From Rhizobacter sp. (GTDB lineage: Bacteria > Pseudomonadota > Gammaproteobacteria > Burkholderiales > Burkholderiaceae_C), in assembly GCF_018780185.1 (NCBI RefSeq), contig NZ_JADMJX010000023.1, forward strand, positions 1 through 43,469: a DNA stretch of 43,469 nucleotides. The letters are read 5' to 3'. Positions within the stretch are counted from its first letter, which is position 1, and every line of letters begins with the position of its first letter. This document shows positions 25,573 to 33,673 of the stretch, piece by piece. The notes below the pieces were generated by a model that was given only the letters and a program-made list of their open reading frames with translations, was not told where the DNA came from and did not search any database. A program made the translations under genes and the position numbers.

Positions 25573-26169
25573 TCAGTAGTCCAGACCCCAATCGACGGTG
25601 ATGCGCTTCTCGGCCAGGTTCACATCGTCGACATAAGCGGCAACAAACGGCACCAGCCGCTCTTCGGCCTTGGCGTCTGCAGGCTGGATGCGCAGCACGC
25701 TGTGCGGCCCGGTGTCGAGCAAGCCAATCACCGTGCCAAGCGCGTCACCCTGACGGTTCACCACCGACAAGCCGATCAGATCGACCCAGTAGTACTCGTC
25801 GGCATCGGCGGTCGGGAAGCTGGAGCGGCCCACAAAAAGGCGTGCCCCGCGCAAAGCCTCGGCGGCCGTGCGGTCGCTGACCTCTTGCACCTGGGCCACT
25901 ACGCCGTCGCCATGTTCCTTGGCTTCGGTAACCTTCAGCAGGTGCGGGAAAGATGCAGCCGGCTTGGTGCCGAACTGTCGGATGTCTGCTTCTTCCGGCG
26001 GCTTGACGAACCAGCGCTTGGAAGAAAACAAGGCCTGGGGGTCGGATGCAAAAGGCTGGACCTTGATCCAGCCTTTCACGCCCCAGGCATCAACGACGCG
26101 GCCGACTTCGATCGCGTCCTCGGGGAAAGCCGGGTCCGTTGACCCGGCAACCGAGGGCGTCGCGGCCAC
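25573..26169 (-). CDS. rimM: 16S rRNA processing/30S maturation protein RimM
   Basis: This protein of about 198 residues begins its conserved part at EVGRVVDAWGVKGWIKVQPF (RimM N-terminal beta-barrel). The ribosome-binding PRC-barrel half carries YYWVDLIGLSVVN, LGTVIGLLDTGPHSVL and ERLVPFVAAYVDDVNL. RimM helps assemble the 30S head around S19. The start is probably GTG at 26169, 8 nt after the rpsP stop, because no ATG occurs between that stop and the conserved region. The Shine-Dalgarno sequence is weak, which suggests coupling to rpsP. Confidence 0.95.
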   Translation of the reverse strand: MAATPSVAGSTDPAFPEDAIEVGRVVDAWGVKGWIKVQPFASDPQALFSSKRWFVKPPEEADIRQFGTKPAASFPHLLKVTEAKEHGDGVVAQVQEVSDRTAAEALRGARLFVGRSSFPTADADEYYWVDLIGLSVVNRQGDALGTVIGLLDTGPHSVLRIQPADAKAEERLVPFVAAYVDDVNLAEKRITVDWGLDY

Positions 26170-26177
26170 GATCGATG

Positions 26178-26426
26178 TCAGGCCGCAGCCTTGGCTTGCG
26201 CCACCAGGCGGGCCACCGTGGGCGACAGCTGGGCGCCGTTGCCGGCCCAGTAGTCGACGCGGTCGAAGGCCACGCGCAGCGGCTGCTCGGCGCCCGATGC
26301 CACCGGGTTGTAGAACCCGACGCGCTCGATGAAGCGGCCGTCGCGGCGGTTGCGCGAATCGGCAACCACGATGTTGTAGAACGGACGCTTCTTGGCGCCA
26401 CCACGTGCGAGTCGGATCACGACCAT
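26178..26426 (-). CDS. rpsP: 30S ribosomal protein S16
   Basis: This 82-residue protein begins [20 protein letters not shown], with [21 protein letters not shown] as the next conserved block. The ATG at 26426 has AAGGAAA upstream. It is the first gene of rpsP-rimM-trmD-rplS. The leader from the -10 at 26589-26594 is about 155 nt, long enough for leader regulation, but I recognise no known motif in it. Confidence 0.98.
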   Translation of the reverse strand: MVVIRLARGGAKKRPFYNIVVADSRNRRDGRFIERVGFYNPVASGAEQPLRVAFDRVDYWAGNGAQLSPTVARLVAQAKAAA

Positions 26427-26588
26427 GTTGTTTCCTTGGAAATCTTGAAAACGTCCACCGCGCACCAGGAGACACTCAGGGCGAGCAGAGCAAAAGGGCA
26501 AGGGTTGCGGTTTGTCCGTTGTCCCCTGCCAGAGGGCTCGATGTCGTAGATACGCCGGTCTCACAACCAGCCGTCATCGAAACCGCGC

Positions 26589-26596
26589 ATTATAAA
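26589..26596. promoter_or_regulatory. Shared -10 region between rpsP and the divergent acetyltransferase
   Basis: The sequence ATTATAAA reads TATAAT on the minus strand (26589-26594, towards rpsP, followed by GCGCGG) and TATAAA on the plus strand (26591-26596, 26 nt before the acetyltransferase ATG). The two promoters cannot easily be used at once. The -35 elements are weak on both strands. Confidence 0.45.
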
Positions 26597-26622
26597 CTCA
26601 AGCGCTACCTGAACGCACAAAC

Positions 26623-27159
26623 ATGAACCCTCCTTTGATTCGACCCAGCGTTGCCGATGACCTGCCGCAGGTCACCGCCATCTATGAATGGAACGTGCTG
26701 AACGGCACCGGCACCTTCGAACTGGAGGCCCCGGACCTGGCCGAAATGACGCGCCGCCGCGATGACGTGCTGGGCAAAGGACTGCCCTGGCTGGTGGCCG
26801 AGCGCGACGGTCAGGTGTTGGGCTATGCCTATGCCAACCACTTCCGGCCGCGCCGCGCCTACCGCTTCTGCCTCGAAGACTCGATCTACCTGGCCAATAC
26901 CGCACGTGGCCAGGGCGTGGGCAAGCTGCTGCTGGCCGAACTGATCAAACGATGCGAGGCGCAGGGCGCGCGGCAGATGCTGGCGGTGATCGGTGATTCG
27001 GCCAACGCCGGCTCGATCGGTGTGCACCGCAGCCTGGGTTTCGAACACACCGGGCTGCTGAAGGCCAGTGGCTGGAAGTTCGGCGCCTGGCGCGACGTGG
27101 TCATCATGCAACTCCCCCTGGGCGCCGGCGACACCACCGCACCAGAAGACGGCTCATGA
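26623..27159 (+). CDS. GNAT family N-acetyltransferase, phosphinothricin/MnaT-like
   Basis: This 178-residue protein has the phosphinothricin/YncA-type pattern: IRPSVADDLPQVTAIYEWNV, YAYANHFRPRRAYRFCLEDSIY, the acetyl-CoA loop RGQGVGKLLL, and the C-terminal NAGSIGVHRSLGFEHTG with GWKFGAWRDVVIMQ. Members acetylate phosphinothricin, methionine sulfoximine/sulfone or similar amines, probably as amino-acid-analogue detoxification. It starts divergently from rpsP and overlaps the TM2 gene by 4 nt (ATGA). Confidence 0.92.
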   Translation: MNPPLIRPSVADDLPQVTAIYEWNVLNGTGTFELEAPDLAEMTRRRDDVLGKGLPWLVAERDGQVLGYAYANHFRPRRAYRFCLEDSIYLANTARGQGVGKLLLAELIKRCEAQGARQMLAVIGDSANAGSIGVHRSLGFEHTGLLKASGWKFGAWRDVVIMQLPLGAGDTTAPEDGS

Positions 27160-27599
27160 GCGGCTACAAATCGAAAACACTGGCGGCCTGGATCGCCTTG
27201 ATCGGTGGCGGGCTGGGCCTGCATCGCTTCTACCTCTATGGCTTGCGTGACGTCTGGGGCTGGTTGTGGTGGTTGCCCACACTGGTCGGTGCCTATGGTG
27301 TGCAGCGGGCGCTGACGCTGGGGCAAGACGACCAGCTCGCCTGGTTGCTGGTGCCGCTGCTGGGCTTCGCGCTTGCCGCGGCCGCGCTGGCAGCGATCGT
27401 CTATGGCGTGACGCCCGACGACAAATGGAATGCGCGCTTCAACCCCGAAGGGCGCTCCCATGCGTCGGGCTGGGGCGTGGTCTTTGCCCTGGTGCTCTCA
27501 CTGCTGCTGGGCGCGACAGTGTTGATGTCGACCATTGCCTTCAGCGGCCAGCGCTACTTCGAGTACCAGGTCGAAGAGGGTCGCAAGATCAGCCAGTGA
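27156..27599 (+). CDS. TM2-domain-containing membrane protein
   Basis: This 147-residue protein has the N-terminal TM2/NINE motif SKTLAAWIALIGGGLGLHRFYLYG, read here in two blocks (KSKTLAAWIALIGG and GLGLHRFYLYG), then three or four more hydrophobic segments. The last lies at residues ~108-128, followed by a charged tail. The function of bacterial TM2 proteins is unknown. It overlaps the acetyltransferase stop by 4 nt and so is probably translated with it. It converges on pit with a 10-nt gap. Confidence 0.82.
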   Translation: MSGYKSKTLAAWIALIGGGLGLHRFYLYGLRDVWGWLWWLPTLVGAYGVQRALTLGQDDQLAWLLVPLLGFALAAAALAAIVYGVTPDDKWNARFNPEGRSHASGWGVVFALVLSLLLGATVLMSTIAFSGQRYFEYQVEEGRKISQ

Positions 27600-27609
27600 C
27601 AGTCGTCGC

Positions 27610-28623
27610 TCACGCGAAGACCGAGAAGCTCACCCAGTAGAAGATGCCGGCCACGAAGGCCGAGGCGGGGATGGTAAAGACCCACGCCCACACGATGTTG
27701 CCGGCCACGCCCCAACGCACCGCAGAGGCGCGACGCACAGAACCCACGCCGACGATGGCGCCGGTGATGGTGTGGGTGGTCGATACCGGCACGCCCATGG
27801 CGGTGGCCAGGAAAAGCGTGATCGCCCCGCCCGTCTCGGCGCAGAACCCCCCCACCGGCTTGAGCTTGGTGATCTTCTGGCCCATGGTCTTGACGATGCG
27901 CCAGCCCCCGAACATGGTTCCGAAGCCGATCGCGAGGTAGCAACTCCAGATGACCCACGTCGGTGGCAGCTTGTCGCCGGCTGCCGTGTAGCCGGTGGCG
28001 ATCAGCAGCATCCAGATGATGCCGATGGTCTTTTGGGCGTCATTGCCGCCATGGCCGAGGCTGTAGAGGCCCGCCGACACAAGCTGCAGGCGTCGAAACC
28101 AGTTGTCCACATACAGCGGTGAGCTGCGCCGGCAAACCCATGCCACCACCACCATCAGCAGGGAGCCGAGCGTAAAACCCAGCAGCGGTGACACGAAGAT
28201 GAAGGCCACGACCTTCAGCACGCCGCTGCCGATCAGCGCACCCACGCCGGCCTTCGCGATCACGGCACCACAGATGCCGCCGATCAAGGCGTGCGACGAG
28301 CTCGACGGGATGCCGTACCACCAGGTGATCAGGTTCCAGGTGATGGCACCGATCAGCGCACCAAACACCACATGCGGGTCGACCACACCGGGTTGCACGA
28401 TGCCCTTGCCCACCGTGGCCGCCACGTTGAGCTGGAACACCAGGATCGCCAGCACGTTGAAGAAGGCCGCGAACAGCACCGCCTGTTGCGGCTTGAGCAC
28501 ACCCGTGGAAACCACGGTGGCGATGGAGTTGGCTGCGTCGTGAAAGCCGTTCATGAAGTCGAACAGCAAGGCCAGCACGACCAGCATCACCACCACCCAG
28601 AACGCAACCTGGATCGTTTGCAT
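27610..28623 (-). CDS. pit: Low-affinity inorganic phosphate transporter, Pit family
   Basis: This 337-residue protein has about ten membrane segments and both halves of the PiT signature: FDFMNGFHDAANSIATVVST near the N-terminus and GVPVSTTHTITGAIVGVG near the C-terminus. GGNDAQKTIGIIW is the second conserved repeat. It imports phosphate, usually as metal-phosphate with H+ (or Na+). It lies 18 nt downstream of the DUF47 gene, a pairing repeated across many bacteria in which the PhoU-like protein regulates or couples to the transporter. Confidence 0.95.
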   Translation of the reverse strand: MQTIQVAFWVVVMLVVLALLFDFMNGFHDAANSIATVVSTGVLKPQQAVLFAAFFNVLAILVFQLNVAATVGKGIVQPGVVDPHVVFGALIGAITWNLITWWYGIPSSSSHALIGGICGAVIAKAGVGALIGSGVLKVVAFIFVSPLLGFTLGSLLMVVVAWVCRRSSPLYVDNWFRRLQLVSAGLYSLGHGGNDAQKTIGIIWMLLIATGYTAAGDKLPPTWVIWSCYLAIGFGTMFGGWRIVKTMGQKITKLKPVGGFCAETGGAITLFLATAMGVPVSTTHTITGAIVGVGSVRRASAVRWGVAGNIVWAWVFTIPASAFVAGIFYWVSFSVFA

Positions 28624-28641
28624 GCGAAAGCCCGCCCCGGA

Positions 28642-29289
28642 TCAGGAGTTCTCGAGGACCACGCCCTCGATGAGGTTGGCCACGTCTTCGCAACGGTCGG
28701 AGATGGATTCGAGCTGCTCGTAGATCGCCTTGAGCTTGATCAACTCGCGCACATCGTTTTCTTCGCGAAACAGCTTCGACATGGCCGAGCGCATCACGCG
28801 GTCGGCATCGGATTCGAGCTTGTCGATCTCTTCACAGGTCTTGATGGCGGCTTCGGCCGCGTCGCTGTGGTTCAGCTTGGGCAGCAGCGACACGGCATGC
28901 TGCACACGCTCGCAACACTTGGCGCTCAGGTCGCCCAGGCGCAGCACCTCTTCGGTCATCGACTTCACGTCGTAGAGCTGCATCGTCTCGGTGGCGTCTT
29001 GCAGCAGGTCGACGATGTCGTCCATCGCGTTGATCAAACCGTGGATCTGCTCGCGGTCGATCGGCGTGATGAAGGTCTTGTGCAGCAGGCGGTTGACCTC
29101 GGCCGTCACCTTGTCGGCGGCACGCTCGGCGGCGACCACCTCATTGGCGTGTTTCTCACGCAGGTCGAGATCGGCGTAGTTTTCGATCATCGCGATGAAG
29201 GCGCGGGCGCCCTCCACGATGTAAGCCGCATGCTGATTGAAAAGCTCGAAAAAATTGCCTTCTCGCGGCAACAGCTTGCCAAACAGCAT
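28642..29289 (-). CDS. DUF47 family PhoU-like protein (Pit accessory)
   Basis: This 215-residue all-helical protein matches DUF47 (PhoU-like) proteins: MLFGKLLPREGNFFELFNQH, ERAADKVTAEVNRLLHKTFITP and DREQIHGLINAMDDIVD are hallmark blocks. The acidic ExxxD-type residues in helices fit the metal-cluster binding known for PhoU folds. It precedes pit, and in Sinorhizobium meliloti the equivalent gene (orfA) is cotranscribed with pit. The ATG at 29289 has GGAGAA upstream; an upstream in-frame start at 29343 would add 18 unlikely residues. Confidence 0.92.
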   Translation of the reverse strand: MLFGKLLPREGNFFELFNQHAAYIVEGARAFIAMIENYADLDLREKHANEVVAAERAADKVTAEVNRLLHKTFITPIDREQIHGLINAMDDIVDLLQDATETMQLYDVKSMTEEVLRLGDLSAKCCERVQHAVSLLPKLNHSDAAEAAIKTCEEIDKLESDADRVMRSAMSKLFREENDVRELIKLKAIYEQLESISDRCEDVANLIEGVVLENS

Positions 29290-29336
29290 GGTCGGTTCTC
29301 CAGGGGATTGCAGGGTGATGGCGGCTCGGAGCCGCT

Positions 29337-29354
29337 CTGTCACGGTTGTGTCAC
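29337..29354. promoter_or_regulatory. Candidate PhoB (Pho) box upstream of DUF47-pit
   Basis: CTGTCAC-GGTT-GTGTCAC matches the 7-4-7 layout of the Pho box (CTGTCAT-N4-CTGTCAT), with TGTCAC repeated at an exact 11-nt period. A possible -10 for the operon (TACACT, minus strand, 29369-29374) lies upstream of it. PhoB bound here would sit downstream of the -10 and more likely repress. The repeat reads on the plus strand, opposite to the operon. Confidence 0.45.
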
Positions 29355-29393
29355 AACGACAAGGCGGGAGTGTAGCGCCGGGTGCCAGCCCGG

Positions 29394-30056
29394 CTACTCG
29401 GCGGACAGGTCGAACACGGCACGCCGGCCCTCGAAGGCCGCCAGGGCCTCGACCAGGGCATGAAAGTCCTGGGTGCGCTCGACCGGGTTGAAATGCTCGC
29501 TGTTGACCACCATCAGCGGTGCCGCGTCAAAGCCCTGGAAATATTCGGCATAGGCATCGCACAGCTTTTGCAGGTAGGCCGGCTCGATGCGCTGCTCCAT
29601 CGTGATGCCACGCTGGCGAATGCGTTGGGTGAGCGTGGCCGGCGTGGCCTGCAACCAGATCACCAGGTCGGGTTGGGGCAGTTGCTGCGACACCTGGGCG
29701 TACATCTGGCTGTAGAGGTGGTACTCCTCGTCGCTCAGGTTCATGCGGGCGAAAAGCGCATCTTTGTCGAGCATGAAATCGCTGACGACAGCTTGCGAAA
29801 ACATCCCCGGTTGCGCCAGCTCGCGCACCTGGCGCATGCGCTGGAACAAGAAGAACACCTGGGTCTGGAATGCGTAGCCCGGCGCGTCGGAATAGAAGCG
29901 CTCCAGGTACGGGTTTTCATCGGCACGCTCGAGCATCAGCTCGGCGCCAATGTGCGCCCCGAGCCGGCGCGCGAGCGAACTCTTGCCCGCGCCGATGGGG
30001 CCTTCGATGGCGATGTGGCGAAAGCGTTCGAGACCGCGCGTGTTGGGTTGTTGCAT
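29394..30056 (-). CDS. Deoxynucleoside kinase (dGK/dCK-like)
   Basis: This 220-residue protein has a P-loop, IAIEGPIGAGKSSLARRLG, then ENPYLERFYSD, the QTQVFFLFQRMRQ helix, and LVIWLQATPATLTQRIRQRG (lid region). These are typical of the deoxyguanosine/deoxycytidine kinase family that phosphorylates salvaged deoxynucleosides. The ATG at 30056 overlaps the DUF486 stop by one base (TGATG). In many betaproteobacteria this gene directly follows folK; here two other genes lie between them. Confidence 0.9.
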   Translation of the reverse strand: MQQPNTRGLERFRHIAIEGPIGAGKSSLARRLGAHIGAELMLERADENPYLERFYSDAPGYAFQTQVFFLFQRMRQVRELAQPGMFSQAVVSDFMLDKDALFARMNLSDEEYHLYSQMYAQVSQQLPQPDLVIWLQATPATLTQRIRQRGITMEQRIEPAYLQKLCDAYAEYFQGFDAAPLMVVNSEHFNPVERTQDFHALVEALAAFEGRRAVFDLSAE

Positions 30057-30409
30057 CAGCTGCGGAAGATGAAATACACCGCGGCCACCAGGCACAGGCC
30101 GGCCCAGACGTAGTCGAGCTTGAAAGGTTCGTTCATGTAGACCATGGCAAAAGGCACGAACACTGCGAGCGTGATCACCTCTTGGGTGATCTTGAGTTGG
30201 GCCAAGGTGAAACCGCCACCGTAACCGATGCGGTTGGCCGGCACCTGCAGCAGGTATTCGAACAAGGCAATGCCCCAGCTGATGAGGGCCGCGATGTACC
30301 AGGGTTTGTCGGCCAGGCCCTTCAGGTGCCCGTACCAGGCGATGGTCATGAAGACATTCGACGCCACGAGGAGCAGCACCGTCTGCAAGGGGATCGCCAC
30401 ACCAGTCAT
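30056..30409 (-). CDS. DUF486 / DMT-type small membrane protein
   Basis: This 117-residue protein has four membrane helices (PLQTVLLLVASNVFMTIAWY, IAALISWGIALFEYLLQVPA, VITLAVFVPFAMVYM, YVWAGLCLVAAVYFIF). The motif QVPANRIGYGGGFTLAQLKI is diagnostic of DUF486, a drug/metabolite-transporter-like family of unknown substrate. It is coupled by a 1-nt overlap to the kinase gene and follows the serine hydrolase by 33 nt. Confidence 0.87.
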   Translation of the reverse strand: MTGVAIPLQTVLLLVASNVFMTIAWYGHLKGLADKPWYIAALISWGIALFEYLLQVPANRIGYGGGFTLAQLKITQEVITLAVFVPFAMVYMNEPFKLDYVWAGLCLVAAVYFIFRS

Positions 30410-30442
30410 GTTCTTCCCTGCCCTCTTTGCGTGATCGGGTGA

Positions 30443-31630
30443 TCAGTCCCCAATGGCCGCGTAGACCAGGTTGCGAAACAGCGCGCGCACTTCATCACGC
30501 TGGCCCGGCGCCTGCACCATCAGCACTGCGTACAGCTCTTCTTTGGGGTCGATGAAGAAGGTGGTGCCGGCCAGGCCGCCCCAGAAATACAGCCCCTCGG
30601 AGCCCGCCACCGGCGCCATGCCGGTCTGCAAGCGCACAGCAAATCCCAGGCCAAAGCCATGGCCGGGCGGCAGCAAGTCGCTCATGCTGGGCAGGCCGCC
30701 GAGGTGGTCGCTGGTCATCAGCTCCACCGTCTTGCGGCTGAGCAGGCGGTGGCCGTCGAGCTGGCCGCCGTTGATCAACATCTGGCAAAAGCGGGCGTAG
30801 TCGGCCGCAGTGGAAACGAGGCCGCCACCGCCCATGTCCATGGCCACCGGCTCGCGCACGTCGAGCACCTTGACCTCGGCGCCGCTGTCGGGGTCCTTCG
30901 CAAAGGGCTCGGCCAGGCGGTGAAGCTGCTCGGCCGGCACATGAAAACCGGTGTCGACCATGCCCAGCGGCTCGAAGATGCGCGTTTGAAAGAAGTCTCG
31001 CAGCGGCTGACCCGACACCACCTCGACCAGGCGGCCCAGCAAGTCGGTGGCGCGGCTGTAGTCCCAGACCGTGCCGGGCTGGTACATCAGCGGCAGCGCG
31101 GCCAGGGCCTTGGAGAAGTCTTCGTTCGTCCAGTCGCGGCGGTAGATCTTGGCGCGTGCATAGAGCTTGCGGATCGGCGCCTCGGCCAGGATCTCGTAGG
31201 TGAGCCCCGAGGTGTGGCGCAGCAGGTCTTGAACGGTCATGGCGCGCGTCGCGGGCACGTGGTCGATCACACCGTCCGCGCGTACCACACCCACCGGCGT
31301 GTGCATGAACTCCGGCAGGTACTTGGCGACGGGGTCGGAGAGGAACAAGCGCCCTTCGTCGAACAACATCATCGCGGCGACCGACACCACCGGCTTGGTC
31401 ATCGAGTAGATGCGAAAGATGCTGTCGGGCCGCATCGCATCCCCACTCGCCGGGTCGCGCTGGCCGAGCGCCTGGAAGTAGGCCAGCTTGCCGCGCCGCA
31501 CCACCATGGCCACCACACCGGGCAGGCGTTGTTTGTCGATCTGCTCGCTGAGTGCCGCGCTCAGCCGGTTAAGCCCGGCCCGGCTGAAGCCGAGCGATTC
31601 GGGAGCGGCACGTTCGGGCGCATGGATCAT
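30443..31630 (-). CDS. Serine hydrolase, beta-lactamase/esterase family (class C-like)
   Basis: This 395-residue protein has the SxxK motif in FRIYSMTKPVVSVA (catalytic Ser and Lys), the Tyr motif in WDYSRATDLLGRLVE, and a C-terminal block FFWGGLAGTTFFID-like (YFWGGLAGTTF). These resemble EstB-type esterases and class C beta-lactamase relatives. It has no signal peptide, which makes antibiotic hydrolysis unlikely and an intracellular esterase more probable. Its ATG overlaps the folK stop by 4 nt, so it is expressed with the pcnB-folK cluster. Confidence 0.9.
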   Translation of the reverse strand: MIHAPERAAPESLGFSRAGLNRLSAALSEQIDKQRLPGVVAMVVRRGKLAYFQALGQRDPASGDAMRPDSIFRIYSMTKPVVSVAAMMLFDEGRLFLSDPVAKYLPEFMHTPVGVVRADGVIDHVPATRAMTVQDLLRHTSGLTYEILAEAPIRKLYARAKIYRRDWTNEDFSKALAALPLMYQPGTVWDYSRATDLLGRLVEVVSGQPLRDFFQTRIFEPLGMVDTGFHVPAEQLHRLAEPFAKDPDSGAEVKVLDVREPVAMDMGGGGLVSTAADYARFCQMLINGGQLDGHRLLSRKTVELMTSDHLGGLPSMSDLLPPGHGFGLGFAVRLQTGMAPVAGSEGLYFWGGLAGTTFFIDPKEELYAVLMVQAPGQRDEVRALFRNLVYAAIGD

Positions 31631-32124
31631 GGAGTCTCCAGTTTGTGGATGGCTTGGTCTGCCACGAGGGTCAGCAGGTTCTGCAGTGCTCCGTGCCCGG
31701 GGATCACCAGGCCGGCAGGCGCAATCTCAGCCAGTGGCACCAGCACGAACGCGCGCTCATGCAAGCGCGGGTGAGGCACGGTGAGTGCGCTGGAAGCAAG
31801 GCGCGCCTCACCATACAACAGCAGGTCGAGATCGAGCGTGCGGGGGGCGTTGCGGTACGGCCGCTCGCGCCCGCCGGCCTGCTCGATGCGCTGCAGGTGA
31901 GCCAGCAGCCCATCGGGCGTCAGCGTGGTTTGCACTGCGGCCACCGCGTTCAGGTAGTCGGGGCCATGCGAGTCGATGGGGGCCGTTCGGTAGAACGATG
32001 ACGTGCGCAGCAGCTGTGTGCCCGGCAGTTCTCTCAAGGCCTGCAGCGCAGCTTTCAGTGCCGCGGCCGTGTCGCCTAGATTGGCGCCCAGCCCCACATA
32101 GGCCAGCACGGGCACCGCGGTCAT
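31627..32124 (-). CDS. folK: 2-amino-4-hydroxy-6-hydroxymethyldihydropteridine pyrophosphokinase
   Basis: This 165-residue protein has VLAYVGLGANLGD, FYRTAPIDSHGPDYLNAV and the HPPK signature RTLDLDLLLYG with the metal-binding aspartates, then PHPRLHERAFVLVPL. HPPK transfers pyrophosphate from ATP to hydroxymethyldihydropterin in folate synthesis. The start at 32124 is 7 nt after the pcnB stop. pcnB-folK adjacency is a conserved proteobacterial arrangement. Confidence 0.97.
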   Translation of the reverse strand: MTAVPVLAYVGLGANLGDTAAALKAALQALRELPGTQLLRTSSFYRTAPIDSHGPDYLNAVAAVQTTLTPDGLLAHLQRIEQAGGRERPYRNAPRTLDLDLLLYGEARLASSALTVPHPRLHERAFVLVPLAEIAPAGLVIPGHGALQNLLTLVADQAIHKLETP

Positions 32125-32131
32125 CACAGGC

Positions 32132-33673
32132 TTACTGCGGGTCGCTCGACGAAGCGCCGGCGGCATCGGCGCCACCCGGCTTGCGGCGGCGGCGGCGGCG
32201 CTTGCGGGGCGCGTCGCTGCTGCTGGCAGCTTCTTCGGGGGCTTCGGCCGGCTCGGCGGCGTGCCCGGCAGCTGGTGCGCGGCGGCGCTGTGCGTCGTGC
32301 GAGCGGGCCTGGTCCAGCATGTTGGCCCGCCTGTGTTCGTCGGCCACTGAGAAGGCTTCCCACCACTCACTCAGCTCGGCATCGATCTCACCGGCTTCGG
32401 CGCGCAGGCGCAAGAAGTCGAAACCTGCCCGGAAGCGCAGCTGCTCCACCAGCGTCAGTGGCCCCTGCCCGGTGCGACGCTCGAAGCGCGGCTGCATGAG
32501 CCAGATCTCGCGCATGTCGGAGGCCAGCTTGCCGCGGCCGGAGATGTCGCCGATGCGGGCGTCGAACACCGCATCCACCGCCAGCTGCAAGGCCTGGAAC
32601 GGTGGCTCGCCCCGCTTCTTGAGCTTGTGCCAGCGATCGAGCACGTCGTGCCACAGCATGCAGGCCAGCATGAAGCTGGGCGCCACCGGCTTGCCTTCGC
32701 CCACGCGGCGATCGGTGTCGGCCAGCGCGAGCTGCACGAACTTGGCGCGCTCGGGGTGCTTGTTGGCGTCGTCGAGCACCACGTCGAGGATGGGGAACAC
32801 CCCCGTGCGGGCACCCACCAGCCCTTGCTTGCGCAGCTCTTCGATGCTGGACAGCGCGTGGCCGGTCTGCAGCAGCTTGATCATCTCGTCGAAGGTGCGC
32901 GAGGCGGGCACGCTCTCGAGCAGCGACGCCATCTCCTGGATCGGCGCGCGTGTCTTGGGGTCGATGCTGAAGCCCAGCTTGGCCGCGAAGCGGATCACAC
33001 GGATGATGCGCACCGGGTCTTCGCGGTAGCGCGTGGCCGGGTCGCCGATCATGCGCAGCACCTTCTTCTTGGCGTCCTTGATGCCACCGTGGTAGTCGAC
33101 GACGATCTGCCTTTGCGGGTCGTAGTACATCGCGTTGACGGTGAAGTCACGCCGTGCCGCGTCTTCGATCTGCGGGCCCCAGACGTTGTCGCGCAGCACG
33201 CGGCCAGCGGCATCGACCACGTGGGTCTTGCCGGCAAGCTCGCTCTTGGACGTCTTTTCGTTGCCGGCCACCTGGTCGGCGGTGGCCGAGTCCATCACCG
33301 CGCGGAAGGTCGACACCTCGATCACCTCGTGCTCGCGCCCCCGTCCGTAGACCACGTGCACGATGCGAAAGCGCCGGCCGATGATGAAAGCGCGGCGGAA
33401 CAGGGCCTTGACCTGCTCGGGCGTGGCGTTGGTGGCCACGTCGAAGTCTTTGGGGCGCAGGCCCACCAGCAGGTCGCGCACCGCGCCCCCCACGATGTAA
33501 GCCTCGTAGCCGGCGTCGGCCAGGGTCTTGACCACGCGGATGGCGTTGTCGTCGACCAGCTTCAGGTCGATGTTGTGCTCCGACAGCGGCACTTCGACGC
33601 GCTTGCCCTTGGGGATGGCGGGCTTGTCGGTGCTGGTCTTGCCCAGCAGCTTGTCTATGAACTTTTTGATCAT
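32132..33673 (-). CDS. pcnB: Poly(A) polymerase I
   Basis: This 513-residue nucleotidyltransferase has YIVGGAVRDLLVGLRPKDFD, which carries the catalytic DxD, and IIGRRFRIVHVVYGR, a signature that separates poly(A) polymerase from CCA-adding enzyme. ARRDFTVNAMYYDP and REDPVRIIRVIRFAAKLGF follow. The C-terminus is a basic, low-complexity tail (RKRRRRRRKPGG), probably for RNA binding. PcnB adds 3' A-tails that promote RNA decay. Its ATG shares one base with the HAD phosphatase stop. Confidence 0.96.
   Translation of the reverse strand: MIKKFIDKLLGKTSTDKPAIPKGKRVEVPLSEHNIDLKLVDDNAIRVVKTLADAGYEAYIVGGAVRDLLVGLRPKDFDVATNATPEQVKALFRRAFIIGRRFRIVHVVYGRGREHEVIEVSTFRAVMDSATADQVAGNEKTSKSELAGKTHVVDAAGRVLRDNVWGPQIEDAARRDFTVNAMYYDPQRQIVVDYHGGIKDAKKKVLRMIGDPATRYREDPVRIIRVIRFAAKLGFSIDPKTRAPIQEMASLLESVPASRTFDEMIKLLQTGHALSSIEELRKQGLVGARTGVFPILDVVLDDANKHPERAKFVQLALADTDRRVGEGKPVAPSFMLACMLWHDVLDRWHKLKKRGEPPFQALQLAVDAVFDARIGDISGRGKLASDMREIWLMQPRFERRTGQGPLTLVEQLRFRAGFDFLRLRAEAGEIDAELSEWWEAFSVADEHRRANMLDQARSHDAQRRRAPAAGHAAEPAEAPEEAASSSDAPRKRRRRRRKPGGADAAGASSSDPQ

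Noticed and set aside
30443-31630. Antibiotic-resistance beta-lactamase
   Set aside because: There is no signal peptide and the pattern fits EstB-type esterases; the SxxK/Tyr motifs alone do not show beta-lactam hydrolysis.
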